Positions 14,426 to 22,772 are shown, counted from the first letter of the stretch. The stretch is DNA of 43,673 nt from Oribacterium sp. (GCA_017940955.1 JAGAXP010000176.1:1-43673); one strand, 5' to 3'. Notes: a model not told the origin generated them from the sequence alone. Program-made: numbers and translations.

Positions 14426-16152
14426 GCCTTCGCGCCTCCCTTCCTAAGCTGGGAATCATAGATCTCGCGGTAAACGTCACAGTTTTCCATGAGCTCGTTA
14501 TGGCTGCCAATGCCTACGATTCGACCCTTGTCCATAACCGCGATACGATCAGCACGCATAACAGTTGCAATGCGCTGGGCGATGATGATCTTGGTTAATT
14601 TCTCATAACCCTCGTCCAGAGCTTTAAATAATCGGGCTTCGGTACCCAGATCCAGGGCGCTGGTGGAGTCATCCAATATAAGTATCTCTGCCGGTTTCAA
14701 GAGTGCACGGGAAATAGCAATGCGCTGTTTCTGCCCGCCTGAAAGACTCATGCCGGCCTCGGCTACGGTGGTATCATATTTATCAGGCTGATGTAAAATG
14801 AATTCATCGGCCTGAGCTGCCCGGGCAGCTTTGATCATCTCATCTTCGTCTGCCTCGGGATTGCCGATCATAATGTTCTTTCGTATGGTGCCTGTAAACA
14901 GTTCGCTTTTTTGAAGTACAAAGGAGATACGGTCTCTTAATTCATGCAGAGAAAAATTCTTTACATCCTCTCCGTCCACCAGTACACTTCCGTCTGTGAC
15001 ATCGTAAAAACGCGCTATAAGAGAAACCAGAGTACTTTTACCGCTGCCGGTGGCGCCGATGATGGCCAGAGTCTGACCCGGAGCCACGGGGAAACTGATG
15101 TCTTTTAATACCTCATGATGGTGACCGGGGTAATTGAAGGAAACATTTTTAAACTCAATGCTGCCGCCGCGCTTTTCGATTGCTGCTGCGCTGCCATCCC
15201 GAATAACAGGTACGGAAGCAAGGACCTCCTTGAGACGCTTTGCGGAGGCAAGACCCAGGGTGATGGTCTGGAAGATCATCGCCATCATCATCATACCGCT
15301 CAGAATCTGACTTAAATAGGTTATGGCCGCCATCAGGCTTCCTATTTCCATTCTGCTCGCCGCAACCTCCATACCACCTATATAGATGATGGCTACGGTG
15401 GCTGCATTTAAAACAATGTTCATGACCGGACGCATCCAGCTGATCAGGATCTGTACTTCAAACCGGGTGTTGACAAGATCGAGATTACTCTTATCGAACT
15501 TTTCTATTTCACTTTGTTCCTGTACGAAGGCTTTCACTACACACTCGCTGGCAACATTCTCACCGATGACTGAGTTCACGCGGTCAAGACGGGTCTGCAA
15601 ATGTGTAAACAGAGGACCGCTCTTCCACACTACAAAGGCGATTTCCATCAATATTATCGGAATGGTAAGCATTAAAACGCGGCTGAAGGCTACGTTGAGA
15701 GTAAGCAGGAATGAACTTCGGGCAAAGAAAAACATCATGCATCGTACAGCGCCGCGGATGAGCTGGGAAACCATGGTCTGCACCTGGGTTACGTCAGAGG
15801 TTGTGCGGGTGATGAGACTTCCCACTGTAAAGTCGTCGATCTGCTCGAAGGAAAAGTTCATGATGCGATCGAACAAAGCTTTCCTGAGGTCATTTCCGAA
15901 ATGCTGTGAGCAAATGTTAACGAACACTCCGGAGAGGATACCGCAGCAGCCTCCCAGAAATACTATAAAAATCATTCGTATGCCAACGCTCCAAACCAGA
16001 GCTGTATCTCCTTTGAGAATACCGTTATCCACGATTTGAGCCATCATCCTGGGCTGTATCAGATCGATCAGTACCTCGCACACCATAAACAGCGAGCCAA
16101 TAAGACCGATCCACAAATGTTTTTTCAGAAACTTGAGCAAAGTGTCAGCCAC
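14422..16152 (-). CDS. ABC exporter subunit, degenerate-site half (TM287/BmrC-like)
   Basis: A 576-residue half-transporter with six transmembrane helices and a nucleotide-binding domain: Walker A GATGSGKST, signature LSGGQKQR, Walker B ILILDDSTSALD. The catalytic Glu after Walker B is Asp, and the H-loop His is Gln (IIIAQRIATV). These two substitutions mark the non-hydrolysing site of asymmetric heterodimeric exporters. The other half-site is supplied by the 630-residue partner encoded directly downstream. Translation probably starts at a GTG. The gene begins 116 bp from the 79-bp palindromic element. Confidence 0.93.
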   Translation of the reverse strand: MADTLLKFLKKHLWIGLIGSLFMVCEVLIDLIQPRMMAQIVDNGILKGDTALVWSVGIRMIFIVFLGGCCGILSGVFVNICSQHFGNDLRKALFDRIMNFSFEQIDDFTVGSLITRTTSDVTQVQTMVSQLIRGAVRCMMFFFARSSFLLTLNVAFSRVLMLTIPIILMEIAFVVWKSGPLFTHLQTRLDRVNSVIGENVASECVVKAFVQEQSEIEKFDKSNLDLVNTRFEVQILISWMRPVMNIVLNAATVAIIYIGGMEVAASRMEIGSLMAAITYLSQILSGMMMMAMIFQTITLGLASAKRLKEVLASVPVIRDGSAAAIEKRGGSIEFKNVSFNYPGHHHEVLKDISFPVAPGQTLAIIGATGSGKSTLVSLIARFYDVTDGSVLVDGEDVKNFSLHELRDRISFVLQKSELFTGTIRKNIMIGNPEADEDEMIKAARAAQADEFILHQPDKYDTTVAEAGMSLSGGQKQRIAISRALLKPAEILILDDSTSALDLGTEARLFKALDEGYEKLTKIIIAQRIATVMRADRIAVMDKGRIVGIGSHNELMENCDVYREIYDSQLRKGGAKA

Positions 16153-16267
16153 CTTTCGATTAATATAAAAAATCCACCGGGGACGAATCCCCTCTTTGAT
16201 TATACAATTAAAGAGGGTTTGTGAGCAAAAAATATACCTTTAGCGACAGCGTAAATTGTACATGAGC

Positions 16268-16346
16268 ACAGCAATTCAGCCGGTGAACCATGGAGGGAGT
16301 AGTGTGTCACTACACCCCTCCCATGGTTCACCGGCTGAACTTTTAC
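16268..16346. mobile_element. 79-bp palindromic MITE-like element, second copy
   Basis: TTCAGCCGGTGAACCATGG (16275-16293) is exactly complementary to 16321-16339, and the centre (GTAGTG/CACTAC) also pairs. The right end CCGGCTGAACTTTTAC differs by one base from the right end of the 378-bp element; the left end matches at 12 of 16. The length equals that of the 11608 element, yet the stem sequence between the conserved ends is different and still fully paired. Flanking octamers (ACATGAGC, ACATTTAC) match only partly. It lies between luxS and the ABC operon. Confidence 0.65.
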
Positions 16347-16385
16347 ACATTTACTGAGAGCGAATACAGTCTGTATAGTATTCTA

Positions 16386-16910
16386 TTATGAATCAAAGAA
16401 CTGACGACCGTCATCGGTTATCAGTCTCTCGGTCTTCGGATACTCAAAAATTGCCTGATTATCTTTGTTTTCCTCGAGATAATCTGCAAACTTTTCGGCA
16501 TACCACTTTGCAAGCCAAAGATTGTGCATGAGGTAGTTTCCGCAGTTTTCTTCATTGGAACCGGGGACACTGTCTGCATCGGCCACAGATCTGAAGGCTC
16601 TGAGAAGAAGATCATGGATTTCCTTAGGAGCACGGTTTCCCTTCAAGATAAGATAAAAACCGGTGAGACAACCCATGGGTCCCCAATAAACAACTTCATC
16701 CTTCCAGTCCGGATCGTTTCTTAGATATGTTGCGATAATATGCTCAAGGCTATGCATTGCAGCCACATCTACTGCCGGCTCCCTGTTAGGTCTTGTTACT
16801 CTCACATCATAGGTGGTTATTTTTTTATCTCCCAGCACATCAACTCTGCTTACAAAGATACCCGGTATGATCAATGTGTGATCAACTGAAAAACTTGGTA
16901 TTAAATCCAT
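16386..16910 (-). CDS. luxS: S-ribosylhomocysteine lyase (autoinducer-2 synthesis)
   Basis: LuxS cleaves S-ribosylhomocysteine to homocysteine and DPD, the precursor of autoinducer-2, in the activated methyl cycle. The metal site is visible as HSLEH and the Cys of EENCGNY; the catalytic Cys lies in GPMGCLTGFYL. The chosen ATG gives MDLIPSFSVDH, preceded by GGGAGA; a 15-residue longer frame (from 16955) would overlap the upstream gene and has no ribosome site. The start is 4 nt after the stop of the gene at 16915, so the two are probably cotranscribed. No other methyl-cycle gene (pfs, metH) is in the window. Confidence 0.96.
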   Translation of the reverse strand: MDLIPSFSVDHTLIIPGIFVSRVDVLGDKKITTYDVRVTRPNREPAVDVAAMHSLEHIIATYLRNDPDWKDEVVYWGPMGCLTGFYLILKGNRAPKEIHDLLLRAFRSVADADSVPGSNEENCGNYLMHNLWLAKWYAEKFADYLEENKDNQAIFEYPKTERLITDDGRQFFDS

Positions 16911-16914
16911 TGTA

Positions 16915-17589
16915 TTAGTCTCCCTTCTGCTCCAGCACCTTACTTCTTTCATCAACCTTCAGAGTATTACGAAGCAGTGTTGTATTCTTCCAAACATCGT
17001 CTTCTGCCATGCCGGAAATCTCCTTGGCCGCCAGTTGCTTTGCTTCTTCCGGGTTTTTGGCCTTCACAACGATCCTTCCGTACAATTCACATACAAAAGG
17101 AACCTTGTACTCTTTATAAAGTGTCTGTTTTTCTGCCTTGTAAGCCATCTCTCCAAAGGTCTTTACATTGGCAGTAAAAGTCTTCTTCGAAACACTGGAA
17201 GGCAGGAAAAGGATTACGTTGGTAGAGGGTTCGCCCTTTTCTGAAGCCGGTCCCAGGTCATATGCAAGGATGACAGTGGCTTTCGCCGGAGTTTTCTTCT
17301 CTTCCAGAGTTTTAGCTACTCTTTTTGCCATTTCGAGATCTTTGGTCTGGGATGAACGGCTGTAGTCAGCAACAAGCGCGATACCATACTCTCCTTTATA
17401 CTGAGCAAGGCGGCACGCTAATCCATCCTTATTTTCTTCCCAAAGCTCCGAATACACGCTTTGCAGATCCTTAGGAAGCTCATCATAACTCAGATCATTA
17501 CCATCCTTCTCAAACTGTCCATGGCTGTCAGACCAGTAGATGAAGTCATTAAGAAAATCTTCTTCCATTTCCTTGATGTAGTAAATCAT
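16915..17589 (-). CDS. Uncharacterised soluble protein cotranscribed with luxS
   Basis: A 224-residue protein with no signal peptide or membrane segment; not recognised as a whole. It is acidic at the N-terminus (MEEDFLNDFIYWSDSHG) with a central alpha/beta part (KATVILAYDLGP, TNVILFLPSS). The final 60 residues (VPFVCELYGRIVVKAKNPEEAKQLAAKEI) resemble the short beta-beta-alpha module seen in DpnD/PcfM-like and related domains. AAAAAGGAG precedes the ATG. The 4-nt gap to luxS implies coexpression, so a role linked to AI-2 or sulfur-amino-acid metabolism is possible but unsupported by sequence. Confidence 0.7.
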   Translation of the reverse strand: MIYYIKEMEEDFLNDFIYWSDSHGQFEKDGNDLSYDELPKDLQSVYSELWEENKDGLACRLAQYKGEYGIALVADYSRSSQTKDLEMAKRVAKTLEEKKTPAKATVILAYDLGPASEKGEPSTNVILFLPSSVSKKTFTANVKTFGEMAYKAEKQTLYKEYKVPFVCELYGRIVVKAKNPEEAKQLAAKEISGMAEDDVWKNTTLLRNTLKVDERSKVLEQKGD

Positions 17590-17708
17590 GGTGTTTTCTC
17601 CTTTTTATTTATTCACGTTCTTAAATCTATGGCGAAAAGTATTTTTATCACCGATGGATGTATGAAATGATTTTACCACAAAATGAGAAGTACTTGCATT
17701 ATAAATAA

Positions 17709-17747
17709 ACCGGAAATAGCTCTCTTTTGCGAGAACTGTTTCCGGTA
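17709..17747 (-). terminator. GTTCTC-family hairpin copy 3, terminator of the PRD gene
   Basis: ACCGGAAATAGCTCTC pairs with GAGAACTGTTTCCGGT (one wobble, one mismatch) around TTTTGC. On the minus strand it is followed by TTTATTTATA just past the stop at 17755. Its core (RGYTCTC/GAGAAC) matches the dispersed hairpin family. Confidence 0.65.
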
Positions 17748-17754
17748 AATAATA

Positions 17755-18519
17755 TTAATTTCTTATTCTGTTAATATGGACAGCAAGATAAAGCTTCTCC
17801 TGTCCTGTCATGGTTTTTCCGGTTTCCTTGTAGATGTAGTCCTGTACGGCATCCACGCAGGCGAATTCCGACTCGCAGGCCGCGGCGATGTTTTCATACA
17901 GAAGGCTTGAAACATTTTCGGGAAGCTGGTTGTCAGACATTAACCTCTGAACAAACAGACGGACATGAGTAAGATAACGGGAATAACTTATGTCCTCCTC
18001 GTTATAAACCATGTGATAATAGTACTTTACAATATCTAAAACACCCTCGGTGATCCTGGTAATCCTCCGGTTTTTCTCATTATAGGGATGATTGACCTGA
18101 GCATTGATGAAATGGTAGGCAATGTTTCCGGCTTCATCCTCCGGCAGGATTACTCCGGTTGCGTGCTCGACTATCATAAGAGCGCACCTTCCGACGTCAT
18201 ATTCATTGGGATTGAAATACTTCATATCCTGTGAATAAAAATTCTCAAACAGAATTCCGTCTTTACAGCGTCTGACAGCATATGCGATGTGATCTGTCAG
18301 TGAGAGATAAATGTGATCCATCAGTTCCATATGATGGGTTTTCTTGGCATAATCGATCACACTCTTACTGATCTCAAAATATACGCTGTCTGTATCTGCC
18401 GCAAGCTTGATGATATTTCTTGAAATAGATCTGTCCTTCAGTACAAAGACCTTCTCCACTTCATCACGATTCAATTCATAGCCGGCAGCCTTATGAAATA
18501 TACAGCTTTTCATCGGCAT
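17755..18519 (-). CDS. BglG/LicT-type antiterminator with truncated RNA-binding domain and two PRDs
   Basis: The 254-residue product contains two PTS-regulation domains (about 35-135 and 145-254) with the expected phosphorylatable His regions (MDHIYLSLTDHIAYAV; VEHATG; MTGQEKLYLAVHINR). Full members start with a 55-residue CAT RNA-binding domain. Here only its last third is left (FHKAAGYELNRDEVEKVFVLKD), because the frame is fused at its 5' end to the tail of the GGDEF gene, whose last 29 bases it overlaps. Loss of the first CAT strands should abolish RNA binding, so the protein is probably not a working antiterminator. No PTS gene or RAT hairpin was found nearby. It may be a pseudogene or a PRD-only protein. 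Confidence 0.75.
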   Translation of the reverse strand: MPMKSCIFHKAAGYELNRDEVEKVFVLKDRSISRNIIKLAADTDSVYFEISKSVIDYAKKTHHMELMDHIYLSLTDHIAYAVRRCKDGILFENFYSQDMKYFNPNEYDVGRCALMIVEHATGVILPEDEAGNIAYHFINAQVNHPYNEKNRRITRITEGVLDIVKYYYHMVYNEEDISYSRYLTHVRLFVQRLMSDNQLPENVSSLLYENIAAACESEFACVDAVQDYIYKETGKTMTGQEKLYLAVHINRIRN

Positions 18520-19483
18520 TTCTTATAACTTCATCTATGTTCTGCTCTCTTCCTGAAGAATGTGCGAGACCGAAGGTCATTGTGACTTTAAGCTCCGTTC
18601 CTTCATAGACAAAAGGATGATCCTCTATGACCTGCCGTAAATCATTCAGAAATGCAAAACGGTCCGGAATGGTATCTGACTGCTCTTCTACAAATATAAA
18701 TTCCTCACCACCCCAGCGACAGCATTGCACTCTTTTGGAAGATAAAATTTCTCCAACTGTTTTCAGGATGTAGTCACCGCATTCATGCCCATAGGTATCG
18801 TTTATCTTTTTGAAATCATCTATATCAGCGATGGCTATCCAGTAGGGCTTATTGTTTTTTTTAAGTGCTTCAAATTTTTGGGAAAGGTAATATCTGTTAG
18901 GTAATCCTGTGAGCTGGTCATGGGATAGCTGATATTCAAGCATTGACTGGGAAGAAAGAGCTATGATCACCATCAGCTGTAAAATAAAAATACTTATGAC
19001 AAAAACTATTATTCCCCACATCAGTGACAGCCGTAATTCAGCTTCTGCCGGAAGGTCATAGGGCGCAGGATGATACTTAATGTACAGGCGGGATCCAAGA
19101 TACAAAAGCATCCCGGCTATGCTCATGGGAAGCACGGGTACACATTTCAGCTTCAGTGAACGACCGGTGTATTCTACGTAAAATGCCAAAACATTCATGC
19201 CGATAAGTGTAACCTGGAATCCGCTCCCCCATCCGGTGAGAATCACAGCCAGGGTCATATGTACCGCAACCTCCGTATACACTGCGAAGGTATAAAATGG
19301 AAGCCAGCCTTTATGTGCAATGAAAAGCATTGACAAATAAAAAGCTATGCTGAATATATTGAATCTTGCCATAGGGACGACGTTGCATTGTAAAAATACA
19401 TTAAACATCAAAATATGTATAAGTAAAAAACATATTGCCATCCCTAAGGCCAGGATTTTTGCTCTTTTCATATTCAGAAACAT
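18491..19483 (-). CDS. Membrane diguanylate cyclase (GGDEF), C-terminally clipped
   Basis: Six transmembrane segments (about residues 5-170) precede a GGDEF domain (DQLTGLPNRYYLSQKFEAL, NDTYGHECGD, active-site RWGGEEF). It should make c-di-GMP from two GTP. The inhibitory I-site (RxxD before GGEEF) is absent (KRVQCC). The protein stops at NADEKLYIS, a few residues before the usual AKxxGRN end, exactly where the PRD frame begins. The start at 19483 is preferred because GGAGGCGG lies 9 nt upstream; the longer frame (from 19498) would begin inside that ribosome site. A perfect 11-bp hairpin lies in the leader (19511-19546). Confidence 0.85.
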   Translation of the reverse strand: MFLNMKRAKILALGMAICFLLIHILMFNVFLQCNVVPMARFNIFSIAFYLSMLFIAHKGWLPFYTFAVYTEVAVHMTLAVILTGWGSGFQVTLIGMNVLAFYVEYTGRSLKLKCVPVLPMSIAGMLLYLGSRLYIKYHPAPYDLPAEAELRLSLMWGIIVFVISIFILQLMVIIALSSQSMLEYQLSHDQLTGLPNRYYLSQKFEALKKNNKPYWIAIADIDDFKKINDTYGHECGDYILKTVGEILSSKRVQCCRWGGEEFIFVEEQSDTIPDRFAFLNDLRQVIEDHPFVYEGTELKVTMTFGLAHSSGREQNIDEVIRNADEKLYIS

Positions 19484-19510
19484 AAAAACCGCCTCCATTA
19501 ACTTATCAAA

Positions 19511-19546
19511 ATCCGTGTTTGAAACTATATAGGCTCAAACACGGAT
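19511..19546 (-). promoter_or_regulatory. Leader hairpin before the GGDEF gene
   Basis: ATCCGTGTTTG and its exact complement enclose a 14-nt loop, 28 bp before the GGDEF start. On the minus strand TTTTGAT follows. It could be an attenuator or a stabilising hairpin; the sequence does not match the conserved core of c-di-GMP riboswitches. Confidence 0.45.
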
Positions 19547-19672
19547 CTTGACAGAAACCTAATTCCTAAACTTAAACCTTGATATAAGGTCAACCAGTCT
19601 CTCTTTATAAAAAATCTTTTGAAGATTTCACATACATACTTTGAGTTTTATGTCGGCATTAGCACTCAAAAA

Positions 19673-19704
19673 AATAACAGGTATCGAAAAAGATACCCGT
19701 TATT
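19673..19704 (-). terminator. Intrinsic terminator of the GTPase/zinc-ribbon operon
   Basis: AATAAC-A-GGTATC pairs with GATACC-C-GTTATT around GAAAAA. On the minus strand TTTTTTT follows the stem directly. It stands 22 bp past the last gene of the five-gene operon (19727-25367). Confidence 0.85.
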
Positions 19705-19726
19705 GTTGATAAAATGATCTTTTCGT

Positions 19727-20974
19727 TTATTCAATGAGCGGAGTCCAGTAGTGATGACCTTCATAATCTGTCAGGCGATATGCTGCGCTGGTGACAGTTC
19801 CGTCTTCTAGGGCAATGTTGGCGATCAGAGGTTTGGCTCCAACTTCAAAGCCATCACCCAGGAAATAGTTGTCTATAAAGTCACCTTCATAGGAATAAAT
19901 GTCACAGATGGGCTCGATCAGATCCCCTTCATTCAGAGGCTCCAGTCCGCTGCACATTTCTTCTGTGGAAAGGTCTCCGCCGGGGCTGTCAGGAAGAGGT
20001 TTTACTCCAAGGATCTTTCCGTCCGGGTTAGTGTTGTCGAACTGCAGAACGATGTTTGCGTGCTTACCATTAACAAAGGCGGGGATATATCCGCGGGACT
20101 GGTATTTGCTGCCTTCATGCCAGCCGTCCAATTGATAGTAGGCCACAACATGCTTGTCAAGAGACAGCCAGGTATCGTCATATTCGCCTATAAGGTTAAG
20201 GTCATCGTCAAAATCATACAGGTTGTCGAGGCCGAGGTCGATGAATGCGCTTCCGGTATCCACGAACACATTGAGCTTCACATACTCTACCGCATCCCAT
20301 TCTTCATCTGTCAGGATAAGCACCTGCTGACCTTTTTTGTTACGGGACCAGACAAGGTGCGATTCATCAATGGCTTTTCCTTCAGGATCAGAGTAGCTTG
20401 CATTGCTGCTGCCATTGGTAATGCCTCCTGCGGCCTGAGACAGAGCTGTCCCGGCAGCGAGACTCGGAAGAAAACCGTTGCCTCCGGAAAGAGGAAGCAG
20501 ACTTCCGTTCTGATAAGACTTTGTAAGCAGATTTTTAGCAGACTGCAGTGCTTCTACCGGACTGCTGCCGGAGATAAGTCCTGCTTTCCCGTTGTTGTTT
20601 TCTCCGGAACCGTTACCTATACCCTGCACTGCCTGCTGTATGGCATCTATACCTGTATCGATACCATCCTTTACGCTTCCGTCTTCCACCTTGTTTGCTG
20701 CTGTATGAAGGACTGTGGAAATAAGCTGGGATCCGCCATTATATATCATGGCAACGACGATAATGACTGCAAAGATCATCACCGGCACGCAGCCGCATCC
20801 ACCGCAGCCACAGCCGCTGTTTCCTCCTCTGTCACCAAGTCCCGGCCGTCCGCTGTAACCTCCGGAATTACCAACCGGTCCTCCGAGACCCAGACCGCTG
20901 CCTCTGGTAGACACACGGCTTGATCCGCTTGTCGTATTTCTTTGCCGGCTTCCGCCTCCTCCTGTTCTGTCCAT
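19727..20974 (-). CDS. Gly/Ser/Arg-rich membrane protein with clostripain-associated C-terminal domain
   Basis: A 415-residue protein. Residues 1-50 are Gly/Ser/Arg-rich and positively charged, then a Cys cluster (SGCGCGGCGCVP) abuts one transmembrane segment (VMIFAVIIVVAMIY). An Asn/Gly/Ser-rich stretch leads to a folded region from about residue 205: VKLNVFVDTGSAFIDLGLDN, YDFDDDLNLIGEYDDTWLSL, YYQLDGWHEG and YRLTDYEGHHYWTPLIE. This region resembles the C-terminal part of clostridial C11 (clostripain-like) proteases, but the protease domain is missing. The Cys cluster could be acylated or disulfide-bonded (inference). It is the last gene of the operon and has a terminator directly behind. 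Confidence 0.75.
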   Translation of the reverse strand: MDRTGGGGSRQRNTTSGSSRVSTRGSGLGLGGPVGNSGGYSGRPGLGDRGGNSGCGCGGCGCVPVMIFAVIIVVAMIYNGGSQLISTVLHTAANKVEDGSVKDGIDTGIDAIQQAVQGIGNGSGENNNGKAGLISGSSPVEALQSAKNLLTKSYQNGSLLPLSGGNGFLPSLAAGTALSQAAGGITNGSSNASYSDPEGKAIDESHLVWSRNKKGQQVLILTDEEWDAVEYVKLNVFVDTGSAFIDLGLDNLYDFDDDLNLIGEYDDTWLSLDKHVVAYYQLDGWHEGSKYQSRGYIPAFVNGKHANIVLQFDNTNPDGKILGVKPLPDSPGGDLSTEEMCSGLEPLNEGDLIEPICDIYSYEGDFIDNYFLGDGFEVGAKPLIANIALEDGTVTSAAYRLTDYEGHHYWTPLIE

Positions 20975-21061
20975 ATATTTCCTCCCTTTATGTCATTGTC
21001 AGCCCCTTCCCCGGTGGATGACCCGGCGGATAGTATGGGCTTTTAGTTGTTTTCGGATTTT

Positions 21062-21964
21062 TTACGGTATGAAGCTGAAATTCGCTTCAGTGATTTTTCC
21101 ACCATCCTCAGCATAGCATATTTCGACGGAACCGGTCAGTTCATTCATGGGAAGTACAGCCTCCAGCTCTGCCCAGTCCAGTTCGAGATAGAAGGTTCCC
21201 TCTGTTCCTGCAGGAAATACAAAGCTTCCGGCTCTTTGATAAGGTGTACCGTTTACTGCAGCTTCCTTCTGGCTGATCAGGATATCACGGTCTGAGCTGT
21301 TTTTTACATAAAATCCCACTGCACTGCTGGCATCGGTGTAAGCCGGGAAAAGGCTTGTGGTTGCCAGCTTGATACCGTCCTTTTCATAAAAAGTGTTTAC
21401 CGAGTAGGGATACTTCGGTTCATCTGCCTTTTTCGCCTTACTGGTTTTGATGGTTAGAGGACCTGAAGAATAGAGGACATTACCGGAACCTTTTTCACAG
21501 GCCGAGAGCTTTGCCACTATCTCCCCCACAGTTCTTATCTGAAGATCGTAAAGGCTTCTGCGATCCAGAGGCAGGGCTGTATCAACCACACTTCCTGTAA
21601 CTGCTTCTGCTGCCAATGCTGTATGCATGGCAGTATTGTTTACCGAAAGTGCATCGCACCGAAGTACAAGATCCTGTGATGTACCGTTATTTATCTTCAG
21701 AAACAGTGCAGGCTGTTCCTTCCTGTCACCGTCCATATATCCAAGCTCTGTGGCAGACACGATCAGTCCGTCGGTTTCCCATATCTTCTGCTCTTTGACT
21801 TTTGCACCGCCAAATGGCTTCATATCGCTGTCATCAAACATTGAATGAAAAACCACCGCAAAAACCACTGCTACAAAAACAATCATGCCGAGGCCTAGAA
21901 TCAGGGCTATGGGTAGCTGGGATTTTCTTTTGACGTTAGGTTCGAAATTCTGATTGTTGTCCAT
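21062..21964 (-). CDS. Membrane-anchored protein with two Ig-like domains
   Basis: A 300-residue type II-like protein: an Asn/Lys-rich cytosolic tail, one transmembrane helix (residues 18-42, PIALILGLGMIVFVAVVFAV), then two beta-rich domains. They share a pattern: DGLIVSATELGY ... ALFLKINNGTSQDLVLRCDALSVNN in the first, DGIKLATTSLFPA ... VGFYVKNSSDRDILISQKEAAVNG in the second, so they are probably a tandem duplication. No catalytic motif is visible. It lies 87 bp before the clostripain-associated gene, which supports a shared envelope function. Not recognised as a named family beyond DUF5067-like beta sandwiches. Confidence 0.7.
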   Translation of the reverse strand: MDNNQNFEPNVKRKSQLPIALILGLGMIVFVAVVFAVVFHSMFDDSDMKPFGGAKVKEQKIWETDGLIVSATELGYMDGDRKEQPALFLKINNGTSQDLVLRCDALSVNNTAMHTALAAEAVTGSVVDTALPLDRRSLYDLQIRTVGEIVAKLSACEKGSGNVLYSSGPLTIKTSKAKKADEPKYPYSVNTFYEKDGIKLATTSLFPAYTDASSAVGFYVKNSSDRDILISQKEAAVNGTPYQRAGSFVFPAGTEGTFYLELDWAELEAVLPMNELTGSVEICYAEDGGKITEANFSFIP

Positions 21965-22002
21965 TTATAGTCCTTTCTGTCTGATCCGCTGGGTATCTAC
22001 CG

Positions 22003-22064
22003 GGAATCGTTCTTGCCAAAGAGAACCGTCTCTGCTGACGAGAACTTTCTCCGCCGGAGATAAC
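22003..22064. repeat. Degenerate tandem copies of the GACGGTTCTC hairpin
   Basis: GGAATCGTTCT/AGAACCGTCTC, then GAGAACTTTCTCCGCCGGAG, give two worn copies of the hairpin family in the gap between two genes of the operon. Pairing is imperfect and no T-tract follows. Confidence 0.45.
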
Positions 22065-22095
22065 CGTACAGCGGTGGTTGTCGTTGGCCTCTTAT

Positions 22096-22707
22096 TTATC
22101 GGAACATGGCAATCTCACCAATTTCGGTTTCTCCATTATATACTTTGCCCATTGCGTACTGGACACCGCCTGCTTCAACAAAGTCATAGATTACAACACC
22201 GAGGCCTCCTTCAGTTTCGGCATCTATACAGGTGTATTCGCTATTCCAGTCACCATTCATAACCATTGGATCGATGCCCTGTTTTGTTTCAAGAGTTGTC
22301 ATTCCACCGGGATTGTTCAGCATGAATTCATAGCGCTCCCGTGGAGTGACCAGGACAGTGACTTTATAACCCATATATTGGACTTCAACATCACCTACCA
22401 ACATCCTGCATTGGGCACTACCATCTTTAGGCGTTACTACGTTTATGATACCTTTCCAATTTCCTCCAAGATCCTGAAGCTCAGTAAGGACATTACCATC
22501 GATTGGGAAATCATTATTGAAATACCAGGTAAAATCATTCAGTGTAGCGTTTCCGAAAGTCTTTTTGCGTGAGCTCGGTCCCTTTTCATATTTTGTAGTT
22601 GTTCCGGATTGTGCATAAGCTATACCGGATATAAAAAATGAAACTGTAAGGATCAAAGCCATTAAGGCAACTTTCCCCGGATTAAAGATATTCTTGATTT
22701 TATTCAT
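22096..22707 (-). CDS. Secreted beta-rich protein of unknown function
   Basis: A 203-residue protein with a Sec signal peptide (hydrophobic LMALILTVSFFISG, cleavage after AYA). The mature part has a lysine-rich stretch and then alternating strands (DFTWYFNNDFPIDGN, GGNWKGIINVV, RMLVGDVEVQYMGYKVTVLV, GGLGVVIYDFVEAGGVQYAMGKVYNGE). There is no catalytic motif and no anchor, so it may be released or held by partners. It lies 65 bp after the zinc-ribbon gene and 131 bp before the anchored protein, all on one strand. No family recognised. Confidence 0.7.
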   Translation of the reverse strand: MNKIKNIFNPGKVALMALILTVSFFISGIAYAQSGTTTKYEKGPSSRKKTFGNATLNDFTWYFNNDFPIDGNVLTELQDLGGNWKGIINVVTPKDGSAQCRMLVGDVEVQYMGYKVTVLVTPRERYEFMLNNPGGMTTLETKQGIDPMVMNGDWNSEYTCIDAETEGGLGVVIYDFVEAGGVQYAMGKVYNGETEIGEIAMFR

Positions 22708-22772
22708 AGTAAACTCCTCTTCAATAAGTGCTTTTTGTCATATATCTGACAGCAGAAGCCGACTAATGGATA

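Noticed and set aside
15386..16039. 217-residue plus-strand ORF
   Set aside because: Antisense shadow of the ABC exporter membrane domain.
19511..19546. c-di-GMP riboswitch before the GGDEF gene
   Set aside because: It is a simple hairpin without the conserved GEMM core sequences.
20060..20923. 287-residue plus-strand ORF
   Set aside because: Antisense to the Gly/Ser-rich gene on the minus strand, which has the terminator and ribosome site; no family pattern on the plus strand.
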